In this document: piece by piece, positions 8,422 through 18,203 of the stretch
How positions within the stretch are numbered: position 1 is the first letter of the stretch
How the letters are laid out: each line of letters begins with the position of its first letter
Assembly: GCA_036274895.1 (NCBI GenBank)
Contig: DASUEU010000004.1
Span: forward strand, 62,001 to 126,000
Length of the DNA stretch: 64,000 nucleotides
DNA from: CALMKX01 sp036274895
GTDB taxonomy: Bacteria > Acidobacteriota > Thermoanaerobaculia > Multivoradales > SZUA-115
Reading direction: 5' to 3'
Made by a program: the position numbers and the translations under genes
The notes under the pieces: model-generated
Database searches by the model: none
What the model was told of the DNA's origin: nothing
Seen by the model: the letters and a program-made list of their open reading frames with translations, nothing else

Positions 8422-8529
8422 GTTCCCACGCTCTGCGAGGGAACGCTAGTCCGAGCGCTCCGCGCCCTCCGCCGGAGCGGGGAGGCCGCAGAGCGGCCGG
8501 ACGAGGGTTCCCACGCAGAGCGTGGGAAC
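8422..8529. repeat. Two GTTCCCACGC palindromes
   Basis: The first copy is GTTCCCACGC-TCT-GCGAGGGAAC (8422-8444, one mismatched pair). The second is GTTCCCACGC-AGA-GCGTGGGAAC (8507-8529, perfect 10-bp arms). They lie between the marR promoter and the HU gene end, with no coding sequence. Elements of this type are dispersed in many GC-rich genomes; function unknown. Confidence 0.65.
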
Positions 8530-8546
8530 CAGAACCATCTCTCGGA

Positions 8547-8587
8547 CCCCTCTCCCGGAGGTCGGTGTGGGCGGGCCGGGAGAGGGG
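8547..8587 (-). terminator. Hairpin terminator after the HU gene
   Basis: CCCCTCTCCCGG (8547-8558) and CCGGGAGAGGGG (8576-8587) form a perfect 12-bp stem with a 17-nt loop, 17 nt beyond the HU stop codon. No T-run follows, so it may be a Rho-aided or processing hairpin rather than a classical intrinsic terminator. Confidence 0.5.
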
Positions 8588-8603
8588 CAAGAGTGAGGGT
8601 CTT

Positions 8604-9032
8604 CTAGTCGGACAGCTCTTTCAGGCTCTTGAGGGGCCGGATGCGCACGGCCTTACGGGCGGGTTTGGCGGGGATCAGCATCTCCTTGCCGGTGAAGGGG
8701 TTGACGCCCTTCTTGGCCTTGGTGGCGGCGCGCTTGACGACGCGGATCTTGAGCAGGCTCGGGAGGGTGAAGGTGCCGGCGCCGCGGCTCTTCAAGTGAC
8801 GGTGGACAACGTCGCTGAGGCAATCGAAGACCCTGGTGACGTCCTTCTTGGCGATGCCGGTCTCCTCGGCGATTGCGGCGAAGAGCTGGGCCTTGGTGTA
8901 GGCGTCCTTGATCGCCGCGCCGGCGCGCTTGGGCGCCGGGGCCGCCTTCGGCGCCGCCTTGGGGGCGGCCTTGGCCGTCTTGGTGGCCTTCGCGGGTGCC
9001 TTGGCCGCTGCCTTGGTGGTCTTGCCAGCCAT
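8604..9032 (-). CDS. HU-family DNA-binding protein with Lys/Ala-rich N-terminal tail
   Basis: The protein has 142 residues. Residues 1-42 are a basic, low-complexity tail of AAK/APK repeats resembling eukaryotic H1 tails. Residues 45-140 are an HU/IHF fold (TKAQLFAAIAEETGIAKKDV, FTLPSLLKIRVV, GVNPFTGKEM). It would bend and compact DNA, with the tail adding non-specific contacts. The HU core is of the longer type seen in Gammaproteobacteria and Planctomycetes. The start is supported by GAGGAG 5 nt before the ATG. It is monocistronic, with its own promoter upstream and a hairpin downstream. Confidence 0.92.
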   Translation of the reverse strand: MAGKTTKAAAKAPAKATKTAKAAPKAAPKAAPAPKRAGAAIKDAYTKAQLFAAIAEETGIAKKDVTRVFDCLSDVVHRHLKSRGAGTFTLPSLLKIRVVKRAATKAKKGVNPFTGKEMLIPAKPARKAVRIRPLKSLKELSD

Positions 9033-9087
9033 TCTCTCTCTCCTCTTTCAAAATGATGCCCCGGCGATCGGGGCGGTAAATGCCGCT

Positions 9088-9117
9088 ATTCTAGGACAGT
9101 ACAGTGAGAAAGCGCAA
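9088..9117 (-). promoter_or_regulatory. Probable HU gene promoter
   Basis: TAGAAT (9093-9088) is a good -10. An imperfect TTGCGC (9117-9112) lies 18 nt further upstream. The 5' UTR would be about 50 nt and contains a short CCCCG/CGGGG stem before the GAGGAG ribosome-binding site. Confidence 0.4.
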
Positions 9118-9163
9118 GAAAAAGCGCCCTTCGCGTGCGGGGTGGAGCGTTTATCAAGGTCTT

Positions 9164-10744
9164 CTAGCGGGAAATCGTCGACGGTTGCGAGAATGACACC
9201 TGTTCTGCGCCCTTTTCCCAGGAGAGGAAGCGCACTCCGAGCAACTCTCCGGCTGGATAGTTGCGGAAGCCGGAAAGCCTCGCGTCCATCACCGCGAAGT
9301 TGTGCTTGGTGAACAGGCTGACGTACGGCAGGTCGTGGGCGAGGATCTCCTGCACCTCGAGATAGAGAGGGCGGCGGGCGGCACGCTCGGGCAGCGAGGC
9401 GCCGAGGTCGATGCGGCGGTCCAGCTCGGGGTTGCGGTAGCGCCCGCGATTCTGGCCTCGGGGTGGGATGCTGTCCGAGTGCAGGATCAGTCGATAGATG
9501 TTCGGGTCGTGGATCGCCGTGCGCACCAGGCTGAAGAGCTGGAAGTTGCCGCGTGAGATGTCACTGTAGAAGGTCGCGAACTCGTGGCTGCGCACCACGA
9601 GAGCGAAACCCGCCGGCGCCGCCATCTGCTGGATCACCTGGGCCTGCAGGACGTTGATCTCCGAGGTGGAGGTCTTGAAGGTGAGGGTGAGCCGGGGGCG
9701 GGGACCCGGGCCGTCGGGGTCCGGGTAGCCGGCCGCCTCGAGGAGCCGTGCGGCGGCTTCCGGATCGTAGGGAACGCGGGGCAATCCCTCATGCCGAGCC
9801 CACGAGCCGGGCGGCATCATGGTCTCGGTGACCACCCCCAGCCCCCGCCACAGGGTTGCGACCAGCCGGTCCCGATCGATCGCCAGGGCGAGAGCCCGCC
9901 GCACTCGCAGGTCCGAAAGGGCCGGGTCTTCGAGGTTGAGGCCGAGATAGGCGTAGTTGCCGCCCGGGTCGGCGGCGACCCGGAAGCGAGGATCGGCCTG
10001 GAAGCGCGGCACCAGGTCGGGGGGGAGGTCGTTGATCACCAGGTGAACCGTGCCCTTGAGCAGCTCGAGGGCCCGCACCGTCGCGTCCGGCACCACCTTG
10101 AGCTCCACCCGGCGGATCTTCGGCGCCGGGCGGTGTCCGCCATCGAAGGCTTCGAGCAGCAGACGCTCCGGGCTGCGCTCGACGATGCGGTAGGAGCCGC
10201 AGCCGACCGGGTGGTCGTTCGTCTGCGCGGGTGTCGTCCCCCTGGGCAAGATGCCGAGTGCCGGCGTGAGCTCGATGGCGAACGCCCCCGAGGGCCGCGA
10301 GAGCACCAGGTCCACGACCCCGGGTGCCGGGCTCTCGACCCGTTCGAGCTCGGCGAAGGCGCCCCGTTTGGCGGTGACGACGCGGCCGTCGACGAGGCTC
10401 GTCAGGGTGTCGATGACGTCCTCGGGGCCGAGGATCCGGCCGTCGTGGAAGCGCACGTCCGTGCGCAGGTGGAAGCGGTAGCGCCGGCCGCCTTCGAGGA
10501 TCTCCCAGGAAGCGGCGGCGTCCGGCTCGAGCTCGCCGTCAGGGGTCTTGATCAGCAGGCCGCACATCGAGAGGTCGAAGAGGCGGTCGGCGGCCTGATC
10601 GAGGGCCACCCGGGGATCGAGGTGGGTGGGGGCGCTCTCGAGGGCGATCACCAGCCGCTCGGGGAGGCTGCGGACGGCCGGAGGGCGCTCGCAGCCGGCG
10701 AGCGCCAGGGCGGCGGCGAGCGACCAGAGGAAGCGGCGAGACAT
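9164..10744 (-). CDS. ABC transporter substrate-binding lipoprotein (SBP family 5, peptide/opine type)
   Basis: The protein has 526 residues. MSRRFLWSLAAALALAGC is a lipoprotein signal peptide with Cys18 as the lipidated residue. The rest is a family-5 extracellular solute-binding protein: LVIALESAPTHLDPRV near the N-terminus, YRFHLRTDVRFHDGR, and VRRALALAIDRDRLVATL. Such proteins deliver oligopeptides, nickel or similar ligands to a DppBCDF-type importer, but no permease or ATPase gene is adjacent, so the ligand is unknown. The start ATG at 10744 is only 18 nt from the divergent envC-like gene. The frame stays open far upstream, but that is antisense to the next three genes and is not coding. 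Confidence 0.9.
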   Translation of the reverse strand: MSRRFLWSLAAALALAGCERPPAVRSLPERLVIALESAPTHLDPRVALDQAADRLFDLSMCGLLIKTPDGELEPDAAASWEILEGGRRYRFHLRTDVRFHDGRILGPEDVIDTLTSLVDGRVVTAKRGAFAELERVESPAPGVVDLVLSRPSGAFAIELTPALGILPRGTTPAQTNDHPVGCGSYRIVERSPERLLLEAFDGGHRPAPKIRRVELKVVPDATVRALELLKGTVHLVINDLPPDLVPRFQADPRFRVAADPGGNYAYLGLNLEDPALSDLRVRRALALAIDRDRLVATLWRGLGVVTETMMPPGSWARHEGLPRVPYDPEAAARLLEAAGYPDPDGPGPRPRLTLTFKTSTSEINVLQAQVIQQMAAPAGFALVVRSHEFATFYSDISRGNFQLFSLVRTAIHDPNIYRLILHSDSIPPRGQNRGRYRNPELDRRIDLGASLPERAARRPLYLEVQEILAHDLPYVSLFTKHNFAVMDARLSGFRNYPAGELLGVRFLSWEKGAEQVSFSQPSTISR

Positions 10745-10750
10745 CGCACG

Positions 10751-10756
10751 TAGAAT
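10751..10756 (+). promoter_or_regulatory. -10 element of the envC-like gene (leaderless type)
   Basis: TAGAAT lies 6 nt before the ATG at 10763, with no room for a ribosome-binding site. This implies a leaderless or nearly leaderless mRNA. The same TAGAATCG string precedes the tesA-like gene at 17453. Confidence 0.5.
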
Positions 10757-10762
10757 CGTTTC

Positions 10763-11893
10763 ATGTTTCGCTGGCGACGGATCGCGGTCCTGCTGGCCCT
10801 GTCGGCGGCGGGAGCCCTGTCCCATGGCGCGCAGCCGCCGGCTTCCCCGGTGGCCCTGGGGGAGGGGCGCCTGGCGGCGATCCAGGGCGAGATCCGTGGT
10901 CTCGAAGCGCAGCTCGCCAGCCTCGGCCAGGCGGCCGAGTCGATCGAGGGCGAGATCGCCCGGCTGGGCCTCGAAGTGCGTCTCCAGGAACGGCGGGTCG
11001 CCGAGGCGGGGGTGGCCGTGGGCCTGGCGGAGGCGCGGGCGCAGGAAGCCGAGCGGCGCCTCGGTGAGCTCGAAGCGCGGCTGCTGGCCACCCGCGAGAC
11101 CCTGCGCCGCAACCTGCGCAGCCTCTACCGGCTGGGCCGCTACGGCTACCTGCGGCTGCTGCTTTCGGCCCAGGCGGGCTCGGACCCGCTGGCGGCCGTG
11201 CGCCTGGCCCGCTACCTCGCTCGCCGCGACGACGCGGAGATCGACCGTTACGAGACCCTGCGCTCGGGAGTCCTGGCCGAGCGAGACCGGTTGCGCCGGG
11301 AGCGCGACGAGCGGGCGGCCTGGCGCAAGCGGGAGGAGGAGCGCCGCGCGGCGCTGTCCGAGCTGCGCGGTGAGCAATCCCGCCTGCTCGCCCGCGCCGA
11401 ACGCGAGCGCCTCAGCCTGGCGTCCCGGGCCGTCGAGCTGGCCGCCGAGGCCGCCCGGCTCACCCAGCTCTTTTCCGACCTCTCCGGCGAGGTGGCGCCG
11501 CTGGCCGGTACGCCCATGCAGAGCTTCCGCGGCACCCTCGAAAAGCCGGCGGCCGGTGAGGTGGCGATCGGCTTCGGTCCGCGGCCCGACCCGCGCTACG
11601 GCACGCGAGTGCCCCACAACGGCATCGAGATCGCCACCCGTCCCGGATCCGAAGTGCGCGTGGTCTATCCCGGCAAAGTGCTCTTCGCCGCGCCCTTTCG
11701 CGGCCTCGGCCCGACGGTGATCGTGCTCCACCCGGGCAAGATGTTCTCGCTCTACGCCGGCCTCGAAGGGGTGCGCGTGGGCAAGGGTGATATGGTGCCG
11801 ATCGGCCAGACGCTCGGGGCGGCCACGGATCGTTTGTACTTCGAGATCCGCCTCGACAACCGCCCCGTCGATCCCCTCGGCTGGCTTCGTTAA
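10763..11893 (+). CDS. EnvC-like murein hydrolase activator (degenerate LytM/M23 domain)
   Basis: The protein has 376 residues. It has a signal sequence (about 1-25), long coiled coils (about 30-115 and 150-235) and a C-terminal LytM/M23 domain (about 270-376). Active M23 enzymes have HxGxD and HxH zinc motifs. Here the first reads HNGIE (His285, Glu289), the YAHL segment reads YAGL, and the final LHFEIR reads LYFEIR. Zinc ligands are therefore missing, as in EnvC, which does not cut peptidoglycan but activates amidases at the division septum. The downstream ctpA-like and divergent-polysaccharide-deacetylase genes reproduce the envC-ctpA-yibQ order of proteobacteria. Confidence 0.85.
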   Translation: MFRWRRIAVLLALSAAGALSHGAQPPASPVALGEGRLAAIQGEIRGLEAQLASLGQAAESIEGEIARLGLEVRLQERRVAEAGVAVGLAEARAQEAERRLGELEARLLATRETLRRNLRSLYRLGRYGYLRLLLSAQAGSDPLAAVRLARYLARRDDAEIDRYETLRSGVLAERDRLRRERDERAAWRKREEERRAALSELRGEQSRLLARAERERLSLASRAVELAAEAARLTQLFSDLSGEVAPLAGTPMQSFRGTLEKPAAGEVAIGFGPRPDPRYGTRVPHNGIEIATRPGSEVRVVYPGKVLFAAPFRGLGPTVIVLHPGKMFSLYAGLEGVRVGKGDMVPIGQTLGAATDRLYFEIRLDNRPVDPLGWLR

Positions 11894-11902
11894 AGGAAGA
11901 CC

Positions 11903-13081
11903 ATGAATCGCAGCCGCACGGTGCTTCTCGTCGTCTCCCTGGCTTTGGTGGTGCCCATCCTCGCCGGCACCCTGCTCGCCGCCTCCTCCCGCGAGGACGA
12001 CTCGACCGACTCCCTCTACAAGTACCTCGCCGTCTTCACCGAGACGCTGACCCGCGTGCGGGAGAACTACGTCGATCCACCGGACGTCGATCAGCTGCTG
12101 GTCGGCGCCCTCGACGGCGCCACCGACGCCCTCGACCCCTTCTCCCTCTACGTCCCTCCCGAAGCTGTCGACCGCTTCGTCGCCACCCGCGGCGGCGGTC
12201 TGCCCGGTGGTCTTCTGCTGCTCAAGGAGCACGGCGTGATGTACGTCGCCGGGGCGCCGGCCGAGAGCGCCGCCGGCCGCGCCGGGCTGCGCATCGGTGA
12301 CGTGGTGGCCGAGATCGGTGGCAAGTCGACGCGGGTGATGCCCCTGTGGCAGGCCCAGCAGATGCTCGCCGCGGCGGGTGTGGAGTCGGTCGATCTCAAG
12401 GTGATCCGTTTCGGAGAGATGCGCTCGGTCTCGCTGGCCCTGGCCCGCTACGATCCACCGGTCCCGACCCTGCGCGAGGTCCGTGGAGTGCCCGTGTTGC
12501 GCATCGCCGGCTTCGCCTCTGGCACGGGCACGGCAGTCGAGCGGGCCTTGGCCGAGCTGACCCGCCAAGGGCAGGGACGGCTGCTGCTCGACCTGCGTGG
12601 CACCCTGACCGGCGACGCCGAGGTGGCCTACCGGGTGGCCGGGCTGTTCGCCCGCGGTGAGATCGGCTCGCTGGTGCGGCGGGGAGAGAAGGCCGATACC
12701 TTCAGCGGCAAGGCAACCCCGGCCTGGCAGGGCAAGATCGGCTTGCTGGTCGACCGTGGCACCCTCGGTGCCGCCGAGGTGCTGGCTTCCGTGCTCAAGC
12801 AGAAGGCTTCCGCCAGACTGATCGGCGAGAGGACCTTCGGCTACGCCGGCCACCAGGAGATGGTGGAGCTGTCGACCGGCGGCCGGCTGCTCTACACCGA
12901 CGCGTTCTACTCCGGCCCGGACGGCAAGCTCCTGCGCGGCAGCCTGATCCCGGACGTCCGGGTCGAGGACTTCTCCTTCGGCGAGCCCGAGGGCGAGGCA
13001 CCCTCGGACAAGGATCCGATCCTCGACCGCGGCATCGAGGTCCTGCTGGCCGAGGAGCCGGCCGCCGCCCAAGCCGCCTGA
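11903..13081 (+). CDS. S41 (CtpA-like) C-terminal processing protease homologue, catalytically dead
   Basis: The protein has 392 residues: an N-terminal signal or anchor helix (about 7-27), an N-terminal helical region, a PDZ domain (about 95-185) and an S41 core (about 200-350). In active family members the serine lies in a GSASASE-type motif and the lysine 25 residues later in TFGKG. Here the first reads GTLGAAE with Gly289 at the serine position, and the second reads TFGYAG with Tyr314 at the lysine position. The spacing is exactly 25, so the alignment is secure and both catalytic residues are gone. It probably acts as a scaffold or PDZ adaptor with the EnvC-like neighbour 9 nt upstream. 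Confidence 0.85.
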   Translation: MNRSRTVLLVVSLALVVPILAGTLLAASSREDDSTDSLYKYLAVFTETLTRVRENYVDPPDVDQLLVGALDGATDALDPFSLYVPPEAVDRFVATRGGGLPGGLLLLKEHGVMYVAGAPAESAAGRAGLRIGDVVAEIGGKSTRVMPLWQAQQMLAAAGVESVDLKVIRFGEMRSVSLALARYDPPVPTLREVRGVPVLRIAGFASGTGTAVERALAELTRQGQGRLLLDLRGTLTGDAEVAYRVAGLFARGEIGSLVRRGEKADTFSGKATPAWQGKIGLLVDRGTLGAAEVLASVLKQKASARLIGERTFGYAGHQEMVELSTGGRLLYTDAFYSGPDGKLLRGSLIPDVRVEDFSFGEPEGEAPSDKDPILDRGIEVLLAEEPAAAQAA

Positions 13082-13112
13082 GGGCAGCCCGGCGCCCCTC
13101 TTCCCTCGATCC

Positions 13113-14057
13113 TTGGCACGACGTCCCCTCCCCCCTCGCCCCCGCGCGAAAGCGAGCCGCCGGCCTCGTGGCCTCGCCGTCTTTCTGGTCGTCTGCGCCC
13201 TGGCGGCCCTCGGCTTCGCCTTCTGGATGTATCGCGGTGGCCGTCCCACCGGCACGCCCCGGCCGGAGCCCGCGCCCGAGCAGACGGCCCACCCGGCCAA
13301 GCCCTCGAAACCGGCCAAGAAGCCCGACCAGAAACCTCGCGCCGAGAAGCCCGCGCCACCGAGCACGCCGTCGAAGCAGGGGGGCCGCATCGCCCTGGTG
13401 ATCGACGACCTCGGCCGCAGCGTCGAGGACGTGCGGCGGCTGGGGCGCTTGGCAGTGCCCTTGAGCTACGCGGTGCTGCCCTTCGAGCGGGCGACCGCGC
13501 AGGTGGTGGCGGCGCTGGCCGAGGAGAGGCGGGAGATCCTCTGCCATCTGCCGATGTCGCCGGACGGCGGCGCCAACCCCGGCCCGGGTGCCTTGACCGA
13601 GGACATGGGTCCGGCCGAGCTGGCCCGGGCCACCCGCGCCGCTCTCGACGCGGTGCCCGGGGCGGTGGGGGTGAACAACCACATGGGCTCGAGACTTTCC
13701 GCCGATCGCCGGGCTCTCGAGCCGATCCTGGCGGTGATCGCCGAGCGGGGCCTGTTCTTCCTGGACTCCCGCACCAGCCCGGACAGCGTGGCCTATCGGA
13801 CGGCCCGCCAGCTGGGCATCCCGGCCGCCGAGCGGCAGGTCTTTCTCGATCCGGACCAGAGCATCGAGGCGGTGCGCTTTCAGTTCGAGCGGCTGGTGGG
13901 CCTCGCCCGGGAGCGGGGAGCGGCGATCGGCATCGGCCACCCGCACCCCAACACCCTCGCGGTGCTCGAGGCGGAGATCCCCAAGGCCCGCGCCGCCGGC
14001 CTCGACTTCGTCCCCGTCTCCTACCTCGTGGACGACCCCGGCGGGCCTCCGGAGTAA
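13113..14057 (+). CDS. Divergent polysaccharide deacetylase (YibQ family)
   Basis: The protein has 314 residues starting at a TTG (13113), 31 nt after the ctpA-like stop. One N-terminal transmembrane helix (about 20-40) is followed by a proline/lysine-rich linker (45-85), then the divergent polysaccharide deacetylase domain (about 90-310). Family landmarks are IALVIDDLGRSVEDVRRL, CHLPMSPDG, GVNNHMGSRLS and FFLDSRTSP. The family has an NodB-like fold but its activity is not settled. Its conserved place after envC and ctpA suggests a role in septal peptidoglycan remodelling. A 19-nt palindrome starts directly after the stop. Confidence 0.88.
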   Translation: MARRPLPPRPRAKASRRPRGLAVFLVVCALAALGFAFWMYRGGRPTGTPRPEPAPEQTAHPAKPSKPAKKPDQKPRAEKPAPPSTPSKQGGRIALVIDDLGRSVEDVRRLGRLAVPLSYAVLPFERATAQVVAALAEERREILCHLPMSPDGGANPGPGALTEDMGPAELARATRAALDAVPGAVGVNNHMGSRLSADRRALEPILAVIAERGLFFLDSRTSPDSVAYRTARQLGIPAAERQVFLDPDQSIEAVRFQFERLVGLARERGAAIGIGHPHPNTLAVLEAEIPKARAAGLDFVPVSYLVDDPGGPPE

Positions 14058-14076
14058 GGGCGCGGTCACCGCGCCC
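14058..14076 (+). terminator. Palindrome directly after the deacetylase stop
   Basis: GGGCGCGG-TCA-CCGCGCCC forms a perfect 8-bp stem starting at the base after the TAA. With the preceding GAGTAA it looks like a degenerate member of the GTAGGGGC repeat family found next to it. It may terminate the envC operon; no T-run follows. Confidence 0.45.
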
Positions 14077-14084
14077 CGGTCCGA

Positions 14085-14143
14085 GGGCAGGCACAGGGGC
14101 CTGCCCCTACCCTCTGCGTAGGGGCGGCCCCCCGTGGCCGCCC
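14085..14143. repeat. Inverted pair of GTAGGGGC hairpin elements
   Basis: Copy B (14085-14110, minus) has stem GGGCAGGC/GCCTGCCC. Copy A (14118-14143, plus) has stem GGGCGGCC/GGCCGCCC. Both begin with GTAGGGGC and end with GCCC in their own orientation. They are placed back to back 7 nt apart, between the convergent deacetylase and permease genes. Confidence 0.7.
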
Positions 14144-14150
14144 TCTTCGT

Positions 14151-16684
14151 CTACCCCTCCCCCCGCAGCACCTCGATCGGCCGCTCGGCCAGGGCGCGGG
14201 CCGAGGCCAGCAGGCCCGCCACGGTGGCCAGGGCGATGGTGATGCCGAGGGCGGCCAGGAAGGGCCAGGGCGAGGTCTCCCAAGGCACCTCCATGCGGCG
14301 GGTGAGCACCACCCAGGCCAGGGCCCCGGCCCCCACTGCACCGATGCCGCCCGCCACCAGGCCGGTCAGGGCGTACTCCACGGCGAAGGAGCCGGCCACC
14401 CCCCAGCGAGTCATGCCGAGGGTCTTGAGCAAGGCCACCTCGCGGCCCCGGCGCGCCGCCGAGGCGGAGACCGCACCGCCCAGGATGGCGATGCCGGCCA
14501 GGGTCGTGAAGCTTCCGAGCAGGCGCACCCCCAGGCTGATGCGCCGCAGCACGGCCGCCACCTTGGTGAGGATCTCGCGCAGGTTGATCAGAGTGACGTT
14601 GGGGTAGCGGGCGGCCAGATCGTCCTGGAAGTCCTGTTCGGCCTCCTCGGGCAGACGCACGGCGGCCACCCTCTGCTGGGGTGCCTCGGCCAGGGCCGCC
14701 GGCTCGGCGACGAGATAGAAGTTGAGGCCGAAGCCCTCCCAGTTGACCGTGCGCAGGCTGGTCACCACCAGGTCGAGGGTCACGCCCTGGATGTCGAAGG
14801 CGAGCAGAGAACCGACCGCAATGCCCAGCTCCTGGGCAAACTCCTTCTCGACGCTGATCTCGAGCTGGTCGGGGTCCGCGAAGAGCTCGCCCTCCACCAC
14901 CTCGTTGTCGGCGGGCAGCTGGTCGAGATAGGTGAGGCGTTGCTCGCGGGTCAAGGCCCAGCGCTGGCCGCCGCGGCGCGTCTTGGCCAGCGCCTCAGTC
15001 GAGGCCCCGTCGATCGCCGCGAGCCGGGCCGTGATCACCGGTACGGATTCCTGGCGCAGCGCACCGTAGCGGGTCAGGAGCTCGGAGACGCCCGGCCACT
15101 GCTGGGGCTGGATGTCGATCAAGAAGAGGTTCGGCGCGTCCTGGGGCAGCTCGGCCTCGAGCCGCCCGGCGAGGCGGTCCTCGACCAGGAAGGTCGCCAG
15201 CACCACCAGCACACCGAGGCCGAGGGCGACGATGGCGCCGAGGGTCCCCGCTCCCGGTCGGGTCAGGGCGGCGAGGCCCTGGGTGAGCTGGATCGGCCCG
15301 CCCGCGAGCCGGTCGCGCAGGTGGCGAGCGAGCCGGATCAGGCCCCAGGCGGCGAGGGTCAGAAGGCCCCCGGCCACCCCGATGCCGGCCGTGAAGCCCA
15401 GCCCGGCCGGGACCGAGTCGGCCTGGAAGGTGGCGAGGCCGAAGATCCCCGCGCCGAGCACCAGGGGGATCGCCCAGCGCGCGATCCGGTTCTGGGCCAA
15501 GGGCTCGGCGTTGCGGCGCAGCACGCGGGCGGGGGGAACCTGGAGCAGAGAGGACAGGGGGCCGAGGCAGAAGATCGCCGCCACGGCGGTGCCCAGGCCG
15601 AGGCCGCGCAGGATGGCGCCCGGCTGCCAGGGCTGGACCACTCCCGCGGGCACCAGGGGGCCGAGCAACGCCGGCAGGGCGAGCTGCACCAGTACTCCCA
15701 GCAGGGCCCCGACCAGGCTGCCGAAGAGGCCGAGGGCCACCGTCTGCCCGAGGTAGAGCCACAGCACCTCGCGCGGCCGGACCCCCAGGCACTTGAGCAC
15801 GGCGATGGCGTCCAGCCGTCCCTCGAGCCAGGCCCGTACGGTCTGGGCGACGCCGATGCCACCGGCCAACAGAGAGAGCAGCGCCACCAGGCCGAGGAAG
15901 CTCTCGGCACGCCGGATCCCGCGCCGTAGCTGGGGCTGGGCCTCGGTGTAGGTCTCGACGCGGTAGCTCGCGCCGGCATCGTCCTTCAGCCGCTTGGCCA
16001 GGGCAGCCAGCTCGTCCGCCTTCCAGGTCTCCGGGGCCTTCCACAGCAGCTTGTTCTCGACCCGGCTGCCCCGCGCCACCAGCCCCGTCTTGGCCAGGCC
16101 CTCACGCGACAGGAAGAGCCGCGGGCCCAGGGAGAAGGCACCGCCGATGCGGTCGGGCTCCGCGGTCACCTCGGCGCGCACCACGAAGCGGGAGCCGCCC
16201 ACGGCCAGCTCGTCGCCGATGCCGATCCCCAGGGCCCGCAGCAGGTCCGGCTGGGCCACCGCCCCCGCGGGATCGAGGGCGTCCGCCAGCCGACCCGGCG
16301 GCGCCAGGGCCACTTCGCCGTAGAACGGATAGCCCGACTCGACGGCCTTGAGCTCGACCAGCCGGGAAGGGCCCGGTCGGCCGTCCGCGCGGGCCGGGCC
16401 GGCGACCAGGGTGACCGTCTCCTCGATGCGGGCGAGGGCGCTGCCGGGGATCGCTGTGAGCGTGGCCTCGACCTCGGGCGGGATCGGCCGCCAGCTCTCG
16501 ATCGCGAGGTCGGCCCCCAGCAGCTGCCGGGCCTCACCCCGCAGGGAACGATCGAAGCCGGTGGCCAGACTCGCCACCGCCACCACGGCTGCCACCCCGA
16601 TCGCCAGACAGGCGACGAAGAAGACCACGCGCCAGCGCTGGCCACGGGCCTCCCGCGCCAGGTGGGAGAAGAAGAAGGAGGCCC

Positions 16685-16688
<4 letters not shown>
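14151..16688 (-). CDS. FtsX-type ABC transporter permease (YbbP-like)
   Basis: The protein has 845 residues and two FtsX domains. The N-terminal helix (VVFFVACLAIGVAAVVAVASL, about 20-42) is followed by a periplasmic MacB-PCD-like domain with GADLAI. Membrane segments near 260-450 and a second set after about 700 (VRLLGSFTTLAGIAILGGAVSASAARRGREVALLKTLGM) complete the typical layout of long permeases of the YbbA/YbbP class. These export or extract hydrophobic molecules or lipoproteins across the inner membrane; the substrate is unknown. It is coupled to the upstream ATPase gene by a 4-nt ATGA overlap. Confidence 0.9.
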
Positions 16689-17389
<701 letters not shown>

Positions 17390-17452
17390 AGAAGGGGGTC
17401 GTTGCGGTCGGAGGGGCAGCCTACCATCGGTGCGGCAGGGGGCCCGGCCGCT

Positions 17453-17458
17453 TAGAAT
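17453..17458 (+). promoter_or_regulatory. -10 element of the tesA-like gene (leaderless type)
   Basis: TAGAAT lies 7 nt before the GTG start at 17466, again within TAGAATCG. No ribosome-binding site fits between them, so a leaderless mRNA is likely. Confidence 0.45.
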
Positions 17459-17465
17459 CGAGTAC

Positions 17466-18203
17466 GTGAGCACACCGCGTTTGTTGCCCGCCCTGCTGAC
17501 CTCTCTCGCTCTCCTCGCCGCCTGCGGCCAGGGGAGCCCCTCTTCGACCTCGACCGCCCCGACCTCGCAGCGCGCGCCCGGGGGCCTCTCCGGCGCCCTC
17601 ACCGCGGGGGCCGAGGCCGCTGCGGCCGGCGAGACCGCCACGCCGGCCCCGGCCGGAGCGCCCGTGGTGCTCTTCTTGGGCGACAGCCTCACGGCCGGCT
17701 ACGGCCTCGACGGTGAGCACGCCTACCCGGCGGTGGTGGCCCGGCGCCTCGAGCAGGAGGGGCTGGCCGCCAAGGTGGTCAACGCCGGCATCTCCGGCGA
17801 CACCACGGCCGGCGGTCTCGCTCGGCTGGACTGGCTGCTGCGCCAGGAGCCGGCGGTGGTGGTGGTGGCCCTGGGGGCCAACGACGGCCTGCGCGGCGTC
17901 CCCCTGGACGACACCGAGGGCAACCTGCGCGAGATCGTCCGCCGCAGCCGCGAGGCCGGCGCCCGGGTGGTGCTCGCCGGCATGATGCTGCCGCCCAACT
18001 ACGGTCCGGCCTACACCCAGGGCTTCCAGGCGATCTTTCCCAAGCTCGCCCGGGAGCAGGGCGTGGCCCTGATCCCCTTCCTCCTCGAGGGGGTCGCCGC
18101 CGAGCCCCAGCTCAATCTCGCCGACGGCATCCATCCCAACGCTCAAGGGCAGAAGCTCGTGGCCGAGACCGTTCTGCCCTACCTCCACGACGCCCTGCGC
18201 TAG
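17466..18203 (+). CDS. SGNH-family arylesterase/lysophospholipase lipoprotein (TesA-like)
   Basis: The protein has 245 residues starting at GTG 17466. STPRLLPALLTSLALLAAC is a lipoprotein signal with Cys20 as the lipidation site, then an Ala/Thr/Pro linker to about residue 65. The SGNH hydrolase blocks are intact: FLGDSLTAGYGLD (catalytic Ser), the glycine block NAGISGDTTAGG, GANDGLRG (oxyanion Asn) and DGIHPNAQGQ (Asp and His). It probably hydrolyses esters or thioesters at the periplasmic face. It is divergent from the YbbA/YbbP-like exporter, the partnership seen in proteobacteria. Confidence 0.92.
   Translation: MSTPRLLPALLTSLALLAACGQGSPSSTSTAPTSQRAPGGLSGALTAGAEAAAAGETATPAPAGAPVVLFLGDSLTAGYGLDGEHAYPAVVARRLEQEGLAAKVVNAGISGDTTAGGLARLDWLLRQEPAVVVVALGANDGLRGVPLDDTEGNLREIVRRSREAGARVVLAGMMLPPNYGPAYTQGFQAIFPKLAREQGVALIPFLLEGVAAEPQLNLADGIHPNAQGQKLVAETVLPYLHDALR

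Noticed and set aside
10745..13390. Upstream in-frame extension of the substrate-binding lipoprotein (total 1408 codons)
   Set aside because: It is antisense to the envC-, ctpA- and yibQ-like genes. A lipoprotein signal starts cleanly at 10744.
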